Source: Trichinella spiralis
Taxonomy: Eukaryota > Nematoda > Enoplea > Trichinellida > Trichinellidae
DNA: 64,000 nucleotides
Assembly: GCA_000181795.3 (NCBI GenBank)
Contig: CM012953.1
Location: 15,324,664-15,388,663, forward strand
Reading direction: 5' to 3'
Part shown: positions 1 to 12,900 of the stretch, in pieces
Numbering within the stretch: the stretch's first letter is position 1
How the letters are laid out: every line of letters starts with the position of its first letter
Notes under the pieces: generated by a model
Database searches by the model: none
Told to the model about the DNA's origin: nothing
What the model saw: only the letters and a program-made list of their open reading frames with translations
Made by a program: the position numbers and the translations under genes

Positions 1-2200
1 TTTTTATAGCTTTTTCATTTCATTAGCAATCTTTCTCTGAATCTTCTTCGAATGATTTACCCCAAGCTGAATTATTATATTTTACATCAAATCATTGCAA
101 AAGATAATTCGCAATAATTAATCATGAAAGTTTATATCTTTCACAGATCATTATTTTACAATAAGTTTTGCAAATTTTATAAATTTAAATACATCGGAAT
201 CTAATTTTCGGCTTTATTCACATCAAAGAAATATTTACTACTTTTTAAATGTACTAATTCTTTTGTAAAAGCATTCCGCAACACGTTAAAACACGTGACT
301 CTTCAGCATAAGTTTTGTTGTTTTCAATATAAAGAATTGCTAACGATGAACAGCTAAAACAATAAAATTTCTTAATTATCAAGATGCTCAGCATTTGAGT
401 ATGTTTAAAAGTTTTTATTGCCAACACTCCAGACAGCCTAATTTTTATAACTCTTTAATTGCGTTTGAAATATTTAGAATTCATCTGCTATGCAGAAAGA
501 AAGATTTTATGATGTTTAAAAAAAGTGCATTTTTTCTTAGCTATCTGGTAATTAAGCTTTTATAGCTAGGATGTGAATGTTGTTTACCACAAAACATCCA
601 TGTGCTCTTTTTCATTATGCTTTATTACTTTCTTTTGATAAACAGCGGTTGTTTGAAGTTTTAAACTGCATTACTTTGGCAAGCAGGAAAATTTTACTTC
701 GAATTTGAGGAATTGTTTGATGGAACTTTAAATACATCCTTTGCTGGTGGATAGAAAATGTGCATTTCAAAATTGCCGAATGCTGAAAACAGAAATTTAA
801 TTTCATCTGAAATTCATTCAACAAATATACAAATTTATAAGCTGACTACAAAAATTATAAAGAAATGGATGTCAATTTTTTCACTGAAATTAGTGCTTTT
901 GTTCATCTTGCTGTCTGTTATTTTATCAAAAATGAAGCTTAATAAAGTAACCTTCTGTAAGCTAATTTTCTTTTCAAATTAAAAAATTATTTTTGTTGAA
1001 AAATTTTTAAGTGATGATTTATTTTAAAGGTCACACATGAAATCAATACCTATTTTGAAATGCAATAAATTTTCTTATAAAACACAATGAATTTGATTTC
1101 TTTTAAATGTTGTCATTCATCACATAAATTAAGATTGTTATTTATGCTTTTATGCTTCATATTGTTTCTAGTAAACAAACAGTTTTTATAATTAAAAATA
1201 AAAATTTCAGTATTGCTTTAAGAAATATTACTTGATAAACTTAATTATATCAAGAAGAAGGTAAAAAATCATTAATTTTTATTAAAACTTTTCATTAGCT
1301 AGAAGAGCTTTACAATTTATATGATTTCAATACTTCATTATTTCTGTAATGTAAAATCACAGTGCACTAAAATTAAAAATTACATTTATTTTTTTTCATG
1401 AAATAGGACTTTAATAATAAATGTACGAGTTATTTATCACATTGCTTTATTCAGAAAAAATTTGCTTTTTTACATTAATTTAATAAGATTCTGCAAGCGG
1501 AGACAAGTAAATGTGATCAGTAGTTAAAATAAAAAATTAAATATCAAAATTAAAATAAAAATAATATCAAAAGCTAATATAGCAAAACTATATTTTTCAT
1601 GCAATAATTTAATTTGATTTAGCTATGCTAAATTTATTTAAAATTTCTGCTGCAGTTCAAAAGCATATAATATTTTTAATTTTTTCTTGAAAATTTTGAT
1701 GCCTTGAATTTCTAAAGCATTGTCATAACTGAATCATTAAAATTTAAGCCAAGGAAGATAAATATTGCTTCTGAATGTAATAAAATAGTACATTTTATAA
1801 ATTAAGCTCAGTGAGTTTATTTACGTCAAATTTCCGTCATTTTAATTAATGATTTACAATGCTGATTATATTGACTGAAAATATCAAGGGAGTACTTCAA
1901 CATTTTCTGAATATTTAATTGTAATCTTTAAAAAGTTAATTTAATTTAATAACACTTCATGAACTATTTTCATTCTTTTAGCTTCCTTTGATCATAGGTT
2001 GGCGTCAAAGTTAAAAATTGTATTAAAATGCAAAGCATTTAAATGCATGTTATAAAATAAAAGCTTCATTCTTTGTTTTAGAACACAAATTCTTAAATTT
2101 CACAAATCCTGAAATGAAGTTTCATATTGCTTAATCTTAGAAAAATTTAACAATTAAAGTTCTTTAAAAAATGATGTGTTATAATACATATTGCAATAAG

Positions 2201-2233
<33 letters not shown>

Positions 2234-5200
2234 TTGAAAGATTATAACAACAGCAAATAGTCTTTGTGTAAAAAGGAGAAGATTATAACTTAAACATTTA
2301 CATTAAAGTTTATAACTACTGCTATGTAAAAACATTTTTTAATGTTTACAGTATTTCTGATTATTCTGAGTCTGATCAGTATATTATGTGACTAGAACGT
2401 CATGCTGATTTTATGTTAAACACCTGCATACAGTAATCCATGCAGCCTCCAGCAGTTTCATTCACTTTTGTAGAATTTTTGATAAATATGAATATATTAT
2501 TTGCGCAGAAAAGAATTCAACTAATTTATAAGAATTGTTAAAAAGTTTTTGTTCATGTATTAATAAATGTTGGATTATATTTTGTTGGTCTGTAAGTGTA
2601 AAATCAAAAGTGGGATAATTGCAGTTGAATGTTTTTCAATTTATAACGTTAAAAATACTCAAGTTTAAAAAAAGGTTTAGCATCTGAATACAAGAAATTA
2701 TAAACTACACATGTGATTTTAAAAGAAACTGCTTCTGAAGATGAATATTCCCAAGACAGAAGCTGTTAAATAGACATGAGCTGCTTTAAACATGCACACA
2801 ACAAATGCTTATTTTTGATACTTTTTTTCAAGTCTTTACTGTGATGAAATAATGCTGGAAAATTCTAGTGATTGCTTATGAAATAAGATGTATGCAACAC
2901 TTATAAAACTGTATCTAACAATAGCCATTTCTGTTTCAAACAGCTTTGCTCTTGTTAGGGAGGAGCAGATGGCTCTTTAAAGAAGTACAATTCAAATTGT
3001 AGCCCAACAGATGTTCATCGCAAAGCATATGTCGAAATTAAGATAAACAAAATAAAATTCAAAGTTTTGTCTATAACAATAGCATACAGATTGTTTTGCA
3101 AAAAATAATATTATTCAGTTAATATTTTTATTTGATTTGTACTGATTCAGCGTCATGAAATTTAAAACAATCAAAATTCAGACAGTCCAGCCAGAGTAGC
3201 TCAATAGTAAATCTAAGCCATCTTTGTCAGGATCTTTCATGTCACAACATTGGAGCACATTAAAAAGCAATAAATTTTTATTAAAAGGCCAAAAAATTAG
3301 GCCGGTTAATGCTAATTACAAGGGCAAGAATATTATACAATAATACAATACATTTTATTTAGCATCGGCAAAAAGGTAACGATTGCAAAGTCACCAGCTA
3401 CAAAATTTTCAAGTCACCTTTCTTGGTGCATGCTATTGTATACATTCAAATGAACGCTGTTAAAAATGATTGAAGCTTTAAATGTTTTTTATATTTGATT
3501 TGCTTTGTATGTATGAAGTTCCATAAATGCTGTAGCTGGAAGTTGTTATCTTGAATTGTGTTTTACGCATCAACACACGAGCTTGGTCTATGTTATGTAA
3601 AGCAAAATTATGCACGTTGCATTTCATGAATAATGAAAATTAACAAGTTTTAAAAATGATTGATGCTTTCTTTCATCTGCAGAATATTATAAATAAAAAC
3701 TAAGTTGACGATTAAAACTGGTGAATTATATGATATGGTGAAAAAATCTTTGTATTTTATTTCATAAATCAGGTTTTACAAATTATATTTTATTCATAAA
3801 TCGTAAAATGCTTAGAAAGCAGCAAAAGTTAGCAGCTTGTTTTTTCCGCATTTATTAAAAATTTCATGGAAAAATAAGAACTATTAAAAATAATTGAGGG
3901 TACTGTGTTAAAATCATTATTAAAAACTAGACATTTTCAGCATCTGTCCGTTACAAAAGTATATGCATTTCACTGCAAAATGTCATTTTATTACAATAAA
4001 AAATAATAAATAAAATATTCTGGCATATAAATACACTGTGTTTGTAAGTAGCGGTTTTTAATACCCAAAATGAAAAAGCAAGAAGTAAAAATAATTATGA
4101 GAAAATATATTGAATAAGTTTTATTTGTTCAAAATATAATGCTTGAATAGTGATTATGTTTTCATACAACATGTTTAGAAAAAATGACTGTTCAAAAAAT
4201 TGAAGTGGTAAAGCTTCTTAGCGTATTGCTTCTTCATCATTGACAGTTGTAACATACTGTCTTTTTCGTCTAAAAAAAATTCCATGCTGTCAACTGTAAA
4301 TAGTTCGAAATGTATATAAATATATCAAAATATTTAGTTTTATAAATGATTTTCAATGTGTTTTAAAATTTTAGAACTCATCAAGTTAAAAATAAAGATA
4401 AAATGTTTCAAATTTAATTTTTATTGTATAATTATAATTATAAATGTGATAAACATATTAAATACAAATATTCTGTCATAAATAAATTAAAAGTATTAAT
4501 GTAGCTTTTGTATAAAAACACTGAAATAACAATAAAAGATTGTGTCACTATTTGTCAGGCACAAGGTAATCATACACAGATGTCATCCGGCAGCCTGATT
4601 TTAGCAATATGGAAACTAAGTAGCAGAACTTGAACAAAGCAACTTTTTGTTAGCATAAAACTGAGATGAACTGCATGAATGCTGAAACTGACTTTTTGAA
4701 ATTAAAATATCTTCTATGGATTTTATAACTCAGGCCTTGTTTAACAGCAGATTTTCAATATTTTATTATTTATTATATTTGAAACAAAAAACAGAAAGTA
4801 GTAACAAAGAATTCAGTTTTGTTTTTCATAACTTTTACTTACTGATGAAAAATCTGCAAGATTTTATAATGCTTGCATTGTTTTTCTTAAAAGCTTGTTT
4901 GGATTTGAATTATTATTATCATCATTATTCTTAGTCTGCTTGTCTATAAATTTAAATAATATGATTTGCACTAGTGATCAATAATAAGTCATACTGTAAC
5001 TTCCGTGAAGCAGATGACAGCTTATGCTATGGAAATCTACTGTAAACTTCTGCATTTAAAAGTTAATTGAAATTTTAATAATCGCTGCATTGAAATTGCA
5101 TAATATTGTCCCATCATTTTAACTTTAATCCAAAGTAAAAATATACGTCTAAGTATTCAAGACTTGAACTTTAAAATTTTTTAACATAATCATTAAATTT

Positions 5201-6146
5201 TATGTGAACTACATTCTAGATTATTATGCACATTTCAACTGATAGCTAAAGGTAAAAATGCAACATTTCGTAACAACATGATATATGTTTTTTTACAATA
5301 TTTTATTCTTCTTAACTATGCAGTAAAAATGAAATGAATTTTATGTTGAGATACAGAAATACTAGTAATTAACAAAACTGAAATAATTAAAAAAACATTG
5401 AATCATTATGAAAGCAGAGCAGAATAATATATGAAACTGATAAATAAACTGTATAAATTTTGTCTCTGTCATGCACAACTGTTCCCAGTTTCTAACTGCA
5501 ACAGTTTTTGATTTCATAAATAAATAATACAAATTAATGTTATCCAGCAGTTCATGTAAATAAATTATATCAAAGTGTCAATAGTGATCCTTAAGACTCT
5601 TACGTCTAATAACATTTTAGAAATCGATCTTATTTTACATAATTAACAAGATAAATCAAATCATATAAAAAATATTTTTAATGCCTTTAATAATCAATAC
5701 TTTCAAATGCAGTAATTGTAATCATCAAGAAATTCAATGATGAATGTTTTTGATGAAATACATGATGAATCCATGCAAAATAAAGTCATGCATATCTTAT
5801 TATTGTATATCTTTCGAGTAAATGATTGATATTATGCTTATATATGTCAATATATTTACAATATGTATGTAGTTTTATTTATATGTGATGTAAGACGCCA
5901 CACTTGCAGACTTCATCCATTAGCTTATAATTTACTTCTTCAATGTTTTGAAAAATCATAAATAAAAAATACATTAAATTTCAAACGCTTTTTTTAAACG
6001 CATTTTTAATTTTTGAAATCAATTTGCTAAATGTAAAGTATGATAATTTATAAAATTGTAACATTTGCTATTTTAACTAATTCTTTCATTCTATCAAATT
6101 ATTTAAAATTCAAAGTGGGGCTTCCATAACAAATAATTTGGCAAAA
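1..6146. other. Gene-free AT-rich flank upstream of the Hox gene
   Basis: I see no coding exon here. The only open frames are short (about 60 to 75 codons), low in complexity and match no family I recognise. The stretch contains an (AT)n run near 2201 and many short A/T tracts. Lying directly upstream of a Hox gene, it may hold long-range regulatory DNA, but that is inference from position only. Confidence 0.6.
2201..2229. repeat. (AT)n microsatellite
   Basis: About 14 perfect AT dinucleotide units in intergenic DNA. Confidence 0.9.
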
Positions 6147-6148
6147 TA

Positions 6149-6807
6149 CAATCAAACGTGGTTAAGTGCACATGGAATTTCACATTTGGCAAGAATTTCC
6201 ATGCACTAATCCAAGTTGTGCACTTACCAAAAGTTGGGAATTATGCAGAGTAAATGAAAGAAGTAATGACTTCAAATTTGCACGTAGGTAGGTTTGATGT
6301 GAAAAGATGTCCATTTGTCCATGTAAAATAGTCAGAAATGTAGGTTTGAATTACATTTTGTAGTAGCAGCGATACCAGCTGATCTTCAATTCCGTTTAGG
6401 TTTGTCTGATTTATGCTGTTTTTGTAAAAATATGACTGAATTCTCACCAAATCTGCGACTGCTTCTTTGTGAGTAACTTCCTGGGAAAGTAGTAGTTGTT
6501 TTGACTTTTGCCTAGCTCACCTTGCCTGTGATACGCGTGCTTATTCTGATATAGGGAACAGTAAATTTTGCCGAGTATCAATAGTTGTTATGGCTGATGA
6601 TAAACGTAAAGCGGCCAAGAATGCGCCTGTTGTGCACTTAAGGACTACATATTGTGAACAGTGAATCCCGTCGACCCAGGCAAAACGATGTACTTAACCA
6701 ATTTGTGAACTTATTCATTATTTTACCATACAATTAACTACAGAGAATTTTGTAAGGTCAAAATTTTGTGCACATAAGGGAAATGTGCACTTATCCAAGT
6801 TCGACTG
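6149..6807. mobile_element. Pogo/Tigger-like DNA transposon remnant, 659 bp
   Basis: The ends are terminal inverted repeats. The left end starts CAATCAAACGTGG at 6149, and the reverse complement of the right end starts CAGTCGAACTTGG at 6807. About 22 of the first 26 positions match, including a shared run TAAGTGCACAT. Each end is flanked directly by TA (6147-6148 and 6808-6809), the target duplication of Tc1/mariner/pogo elements, and a CAGT-type start fits pogo/Tigger families. Internal frames are at most 69 codons (6241-6450, minus) and are not recognisable as transposase, so this copy is non-autonomous or decayed. An alternative is a related MITE. Confidence 0.65.
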
Positions 6808-6809
6808 TA

Positions 6810-8220
6810 TCTATAACTGCATTTATTTCTTATTTAAATCATCAGTGTCTCATGATTTATAATATTCATGCTTTATGCATATTTAGTTAATTATTTTGAA
6901 ATATTCCATAGAGTTTGACCAGGCTAAACATTATTTTTTAGCATTTATTTTTTCATTCACTTATAAGAAGCATGCCTAAAATTTAAATTTGCTCATTTTC
7001 ACAGTATGCTTTTTTAATGATGCAGTATGAAGTTACCTTGACATTCATTAACTGCAAGAAGGGTTTTATTTTATAATTTTGAAATAAATAAAAACTGAAA
7101 AACAATTTTATTTAATTTAGAATAACTTTTTTTTAATTTTCATGTAAGGAAAACACATGAGAAGAAGCAGCTATTTGAAAATTGTCAGTATATTTATAAA
7201 TTTAGCAGTAGCTGAAACTAAGATTCAAGATTGAACCATCATGCTTATTAATAGAAATAAATATTAATGTTGCAAAAAACAGACAATTAATGTTTAAATA
7301 TTTAATATTTTAATACTGGAAATTAATATTTTCAACTTTCAACTGCAAAAATTATCTTGCGAAATTTTAACTCATATAAATTGCTCAGTTTAAACAGATT
7401 TTTGTGCTTTTACACATTTAATTATGCATACATGCCATTAGTAAATCTAATATATAATTTTGAAAAAAATCAATAAACTTCAGCTGCAAACGCATAATTT
7501 TTTCCTTTTATATCCACATCTTTTCAGATTAGTAAATTTTAAATGTATTAAGTCAAGATGTACAGTTGCCTGTTATTAAAGTACAAAATTAAACATACTT
7601 ACAAAAACGAAATGTTTTGATGTTTATTCATAGCATTTTATTTTTTACTTTTAAAAGTGTTTTCAATTTAACCACTTGAAATAATAGTTTAAAGCAGGCA
7701 CAAGATTAATATGTGCAAATAAGTAATAAGCAGCAAATCATGAGGCGTTTGTGCTAGTTGAAGAGATAACTTGCTTTCAAAATAATATTAAGAAGCCACG
7801 AAAGCTGTTGCACTTAAATGATTATTATTAAATATTATATTGTAAATTCTTTAAATGTTATTTCATTACTTATGAATATTTTAAAAACATATAATGAAAT
7901 ATAATAATTTAAGTTTAAAAAGACATGAAGCAAAACACAGAAAGTTAGCATTTATTATTAAATGATATTTATTGATAAAGAATCAATTTCTGTTAATGTT
8001 CTGAATTTAAATGCTAAATGCTATAAATTTTAAGAATAACTGAGAAATAAATGAAAGAATACGCTGGAAAAAGCAACTTATTCGATGGTGCTTGACGCAG
8101 ACCACCAACAACTTACTGTAGTCCAGAAGGAAACAGCAACGAGTAGTGATTCATGAAGTAAAGAGCACATTTTTCATCTAACATTCGGATGCATTGATGA
8201 ACGTTTGGGTTGCTATTGGT
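6810..8220. other. Gene-free AT-rich DNA
   Basis: No open frame of note, no RNA gene and no clear repeat was seen between the pogo-like element and the GC-richer Hox 5' region. Confidence 0.6.
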
Positions 8221-8584
8221 TAGTGTGGGTAAAAGCAAAAGGACGCCGCCGCCTTTCCCAGCCAAGCCAGACGCAAATAATTCTTCAAATGACAGCGCTG
8301 CCGTCAGCGGCTATGAATTATGATTTGATGTTGCTTTACATCAAGGCAGCATTGCGGCAATGAATTAAATTTAACGACATTTTTATTGTCGTAGCGGCAG
8401 CATTTATCCTAGCAGATGTTCAATGCGGTGAATGCTGATTGGTCAGTCAGATCACGTGACCTGTTTTCAACCTGCGAACTGTCGGTGCTTTCAGTTTGCG
8501 CGCTTATTTTACAATTATGTAAGCTGTTCTTTATCACCGCTTTATTTTTCTGTTGTAATGTATTGTATATGATTTATCAAATAA
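8221..8584 (+). promoter_or_regulatory. Probable Hox promoter / 5' UTR region
   Basis: Base composition rises in GC compared with the flanks, directly before the Hox start codon. It holds an inverted CCAAT box (ATTGG, 8438-8442), a perfect E-box CACGTG (8453-8458) and TTTATTG-type sites near 8381. There is no convincing TATA box near the expected start. The role is inferred from position and composition. Confidence 0.45.
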
Positions 8585-11500
8585 ATGCATCCTGGTTTGA
8601 CTGTGACCAAAATGGACGAAGGCAACTATTGGTACAGCAATTTTTACGCCCCCACAGCTGCAGCGGCTGCGGCAGCCGCTGCTGTAGTAGCAGGACATCA
8701 TCACCATCACCATTACAGTCAAGCAACGGCAGAGAGTAGTAATTCATTAGCAATGCTAAGATCACAATCAAGCACAACATCAGCTACAACTTCAGTTACT
8801 TCTTCCACATCAGCATTGTCTGCTTCATCTCCCTCATCATCTGCCATAAGCAGTAATGTTCCTTTCAGTTATTCACAGTCAATGTCACATTTTGCAAACA
8901 AGCATGCTGGGCAGACAAGCAGCAGTAACAGCATAGGCCAGTTTGGTCGAAACGAAAATGGCTCTACATTCGAGCATGGCCAGTTTCAATTACAGGCCGC
9001 AGGAGCTAATCCAGCAACGAATTTTTTCTATTCAGCTGCATCGAAGTATGGAAGAAATCTTGTTGGTCCTTTGGATTTTTTTGGAAGTCCTGCTGCTGCG
9101 GCTGCTGCGGCTGCTGAATCCCTGCTTGTAAATCAAGCTTATTCGTGTGCGGCTGAAGCTGCGGTTGCTGTGGCAAATCAAGCTGGCTCAGCTAATGCAT
9201 TTCAAACTTCCAATGTCATGCTCTCCCCTGATGATCAAATAAAACGACGCTCATTGTTTCCGTGGATGAAATTAACAGGTAAGTTTTAAGTTTTTTTATT
9301 AATTGCAAATATTTCAGCTGTATTTTTATGACATATAATCTGATATACCTTGTGTGACATGCGGAATTTTTTTCCAGTGAAAAAGGGGTTCTGAACGTTT
9401 TGTACATTGAGCATGTGCGCATACAATTTCTAATGTGCTGTTGTTTCCAATATAAATGTAAAGCTAAAAATATTCTATTTAGTGTATATGCAAATTACAT
9501 TAAGGATATGGTAAATGGAAACTGGCTTAAAAATATTCACCATTTTAGTACGGTTAGAGGTTTAATGATGTCAACTTTATAGCTAATTATGACTGTTTCA
9601 TTAATAAAGTTTTAGAACAGTTTTAGTTGTGATTTGCTGCCTGAAATTATTAAGAAATGATTCATACATTTTTGCATATTTTTATCTAATTGCAATACAT
9701 TCATTACATTTATTACAACAGATGCATTTGTACTGAGTGAGCATAGTTTTTGTGCAGTGATGAAGGACACAGTGAAATACTTTCTGAAACCGAACAATGA
9801 TGAAAAAAGTAGGTTGATTAAATGAAATTTCAAATGCAAAAATGATGTAATTTTTTGCTTAAATTTTTTAAAGAATTGCAATTTATACAAAAAATGGGAC
9901 AAAACATTTGACGTAACAGAAGTAAGAGCAGCATTTTTGCAACTAAGAAATTATTGTAAATAGACATTATAACTTAAAGTTATTAATATTTGATTACAAT
10001 TAAATGCTGATTCGAGGAGACTGATTTGCTCTTTTATGAATTTTAAGTAATATCAATAACGTTGTTTTGACTGTTTTTTTAGATTGACTTTTAGCATGAA
10101 AATTTGCATTTTAGCTTAAGATGAATTAAAAAATTTTTGTAAATCCAAAAGATTTTTCTTAAATTGTTGCAAACTTTAATTAGGCATGTTATTATTAATA
10201 TTATTTGAATAAAACGTCACTTATTGCGCAATGTTTAGCAGCTTCATGGTATACATAAGCAGTTTGACATCAGAATGTCATGTGTCGATAAAACAGCATT
10301 TACCGAATGTTAGTTAACGGGAGTAGATGAGACTGTGTACACATATTTACGAATTTTCATCTATTTGTTTATTTTAACACTGACACTGTTGTGTAGGATG
10401 AACAGCGTTTCAAGTGACGCATATTTAAAGAAGCAACAACATTAATAATAAATGGAGCCGGAACTGAAAATTTCTTTCCTTGAAATAAGATTTTTGAGAT
10501 AAAATTGTAACGTTTGTTCTTTTCAGAAGATTAAATTTTAAATGAAGCAAACTTTCAAAGATTTTTTGACAGTACTTTAATATAAATCGGTAGTTGATTC
10601 TGTTCAAAACTGAATCTTAAATTTATTACAGATACTTGATTAATTTGATTGAATACTCTAATTTGTAGAGATTTTTACATTTAACTACAAATTAATCATA
10701 TTCATGCAGTATGTTTTTAATTTCTGCAGTGATTTCAGTTTGCAATAGTAGAAGCAACAGTAGTAGTTTAAGTGAGAAGTTTCTAAGTATATTTCAGACA
10801 AAGAAAAAAAAATGTGTAGCATATGCTTAGCATGTTGTTGCCGTTGCATTTGATGCTTGATGACTTTTAAAAAATGCATTTTGAAATCTTCCTCTTCCAC
10901 ATCTTTGAGATGAAAAAGATCTCGGGATATTGACGCATAAGTATTTTTCTGTTTTTTACCGTTCTTTTTATTTTTTGGTATAATTTAAAATGAGGCCGAG
11001 TTAGGCAAAGGCAAGCACTTGCGGCTGGCTATCAATAAAAACGTCGTCATACTAGTCAAAGATAAGAAACAGTGTGCTCAAACGATTCTTTGCCTAAGGT
11101 AATTTTCGACGACTGTGATCAGTGCCGCCGCTCTGTAGTGACAGGACAATTGCGATTGCGGTTGTTGAAGAAGAACAAGAAGAAGAAGAAGAAGAAGTCC
11201 CTCAAGATAAATTGTTGAAGCAGCAGCGTCAGTTTTGAAATTGAATTTCCTAACACTCACGCAACAAGCAAATATATTTAAAAAAATGTTAAATTAAAAA
11301 ATTTAAATATCAAACAATTAAACATACAACAATAGCACTTATCGTATGCCGACGGGTAAATGATGAGGTCTTGAAAATTGCATGTTGAAAATCACTTTTA
11401 TTGTCAAGGTCGCTCGCTGTGCATTGGCGTTGTTTTGCATGTCAGCGGTTTGAAAAATGCGTCATAAATGTTTTTAAAGCTGCAAAAACTTACTTTAAAA

Positions 11501-12853
11501 ATGTTATGTTTAATTTTAAAATTGTGAAATTCACAAGAATTATTAATCTCATTGATAAATTATATATAAATATCTACAGAAATGTATATTTGTAAAGTGT
11601 TTATTGTTTAAAAATTATTAAATATTTGATGACGTAAACAAAAAAAAAAGGAAAAAAGCAGTTTCCATTTATTTATTTATTTATTTACTTACTTTTCATG
11701 TTGGTGTTTTAGAGAGCATGTCAAAGCAGATGTTGCGTTTGTTTATTTTATAGTTTATGGTAAGGTTTAATGTTTGTCTGTTGTTAATTTTTATGAAGCA
11801 CTGTAAATGATATTATTAATATGAAAGCAGTGGTATAGTACCAATGGTTGAGATAAAATTATGCGACGCATTGATTCAAGCTAACAGGCAGATGAGGGGG
11901 AGTAATTTTTTCTTTTAGAAATGACTTTAAAAAATGAATTGTTAATTTTGATTGAAGGAATGAATACTTGGGAAGTTCTTTTCGAAGTAAGGCTAATTTT
12001 TAATATTGCACTAATAGAGATGATGAAACGAATTTGTTTTATGTTTCCATTTGGAAATTATTGATCAGCAGTGGCTTTCTTCACATGCTGCGCAATGCGC
12101 TACTGAATGAATATTGAATTAAGTTGAGCTTCATCGTCAAATGAAATAATCTTCATCAATTATTCTCCACTTTAAAATTATTCCACTAATGATAATACAC
12201 TTTTCATCATTTTTACTATTTTCTGATGTTAATTTAATCCAATTCTTGAGTTTCATTCATCTGTATCACTTTGTGTTGTATGCTGTTTCACTACATGCTA
12301 TAAAAGCGCAACTACTGTTTCCAGTTTTGCAAGCATTGTACAGTTTTTTTTAATCTGCACTTCAAATATTTCATATTTTCCATGTTTTTATTTTTGAAAA
12401 CAAAAGCAAATCTTATAAGGAAGTAAATAAACTTCTTTGACAAATCATCTCCACTTCCTTAAATGTTTTAAATGATTTGTCGAGAAAGCTGACCAAAAAA
12501 AATAACGCATAAAATTTCGTGTTGCAATTTTTATGGGTTATCATAAACGTGCATCGTTGCATAAAAATTTCCACATCTATACACTAGTAGAATTGCATTT
12601 TTGAACTTCCGTTTTATACAAAAATTAATTTAAATAATAAAAAAAAACAACCAACCTATAGCAACTATGTGGAAAGTATAACAATGCATGCATGATATTG
12701 AATATGAGTATTTATTTATTTATTTATTTTATTTTTGTCATGTCTGAAATAGAAGAGGTGTTTTATGAAAATGTTTCAGTATTGTTGTTATTGATATTTT
12801 ACAATTTTATTTGGATTTTTATAAAAATTATTCCAAACCGGTTAGAGGAAACG

Positions 12854-12900
<47 letters not shown>

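Noticed and set aside
758-982. 74-codon frame in the upstream flank
   Set aside because: Low-complexity Lys/Ile/Leu-rich translation typical of AT-rich non-coding DNA; no splice or start context.
3181-3245. tRNA-like stretch (GAGTAGCTCAATAG)
   Set aside because: It resembles a D-arm, but no matching acceptor stem or T-arm with TTCRANNC follows at the right distance.
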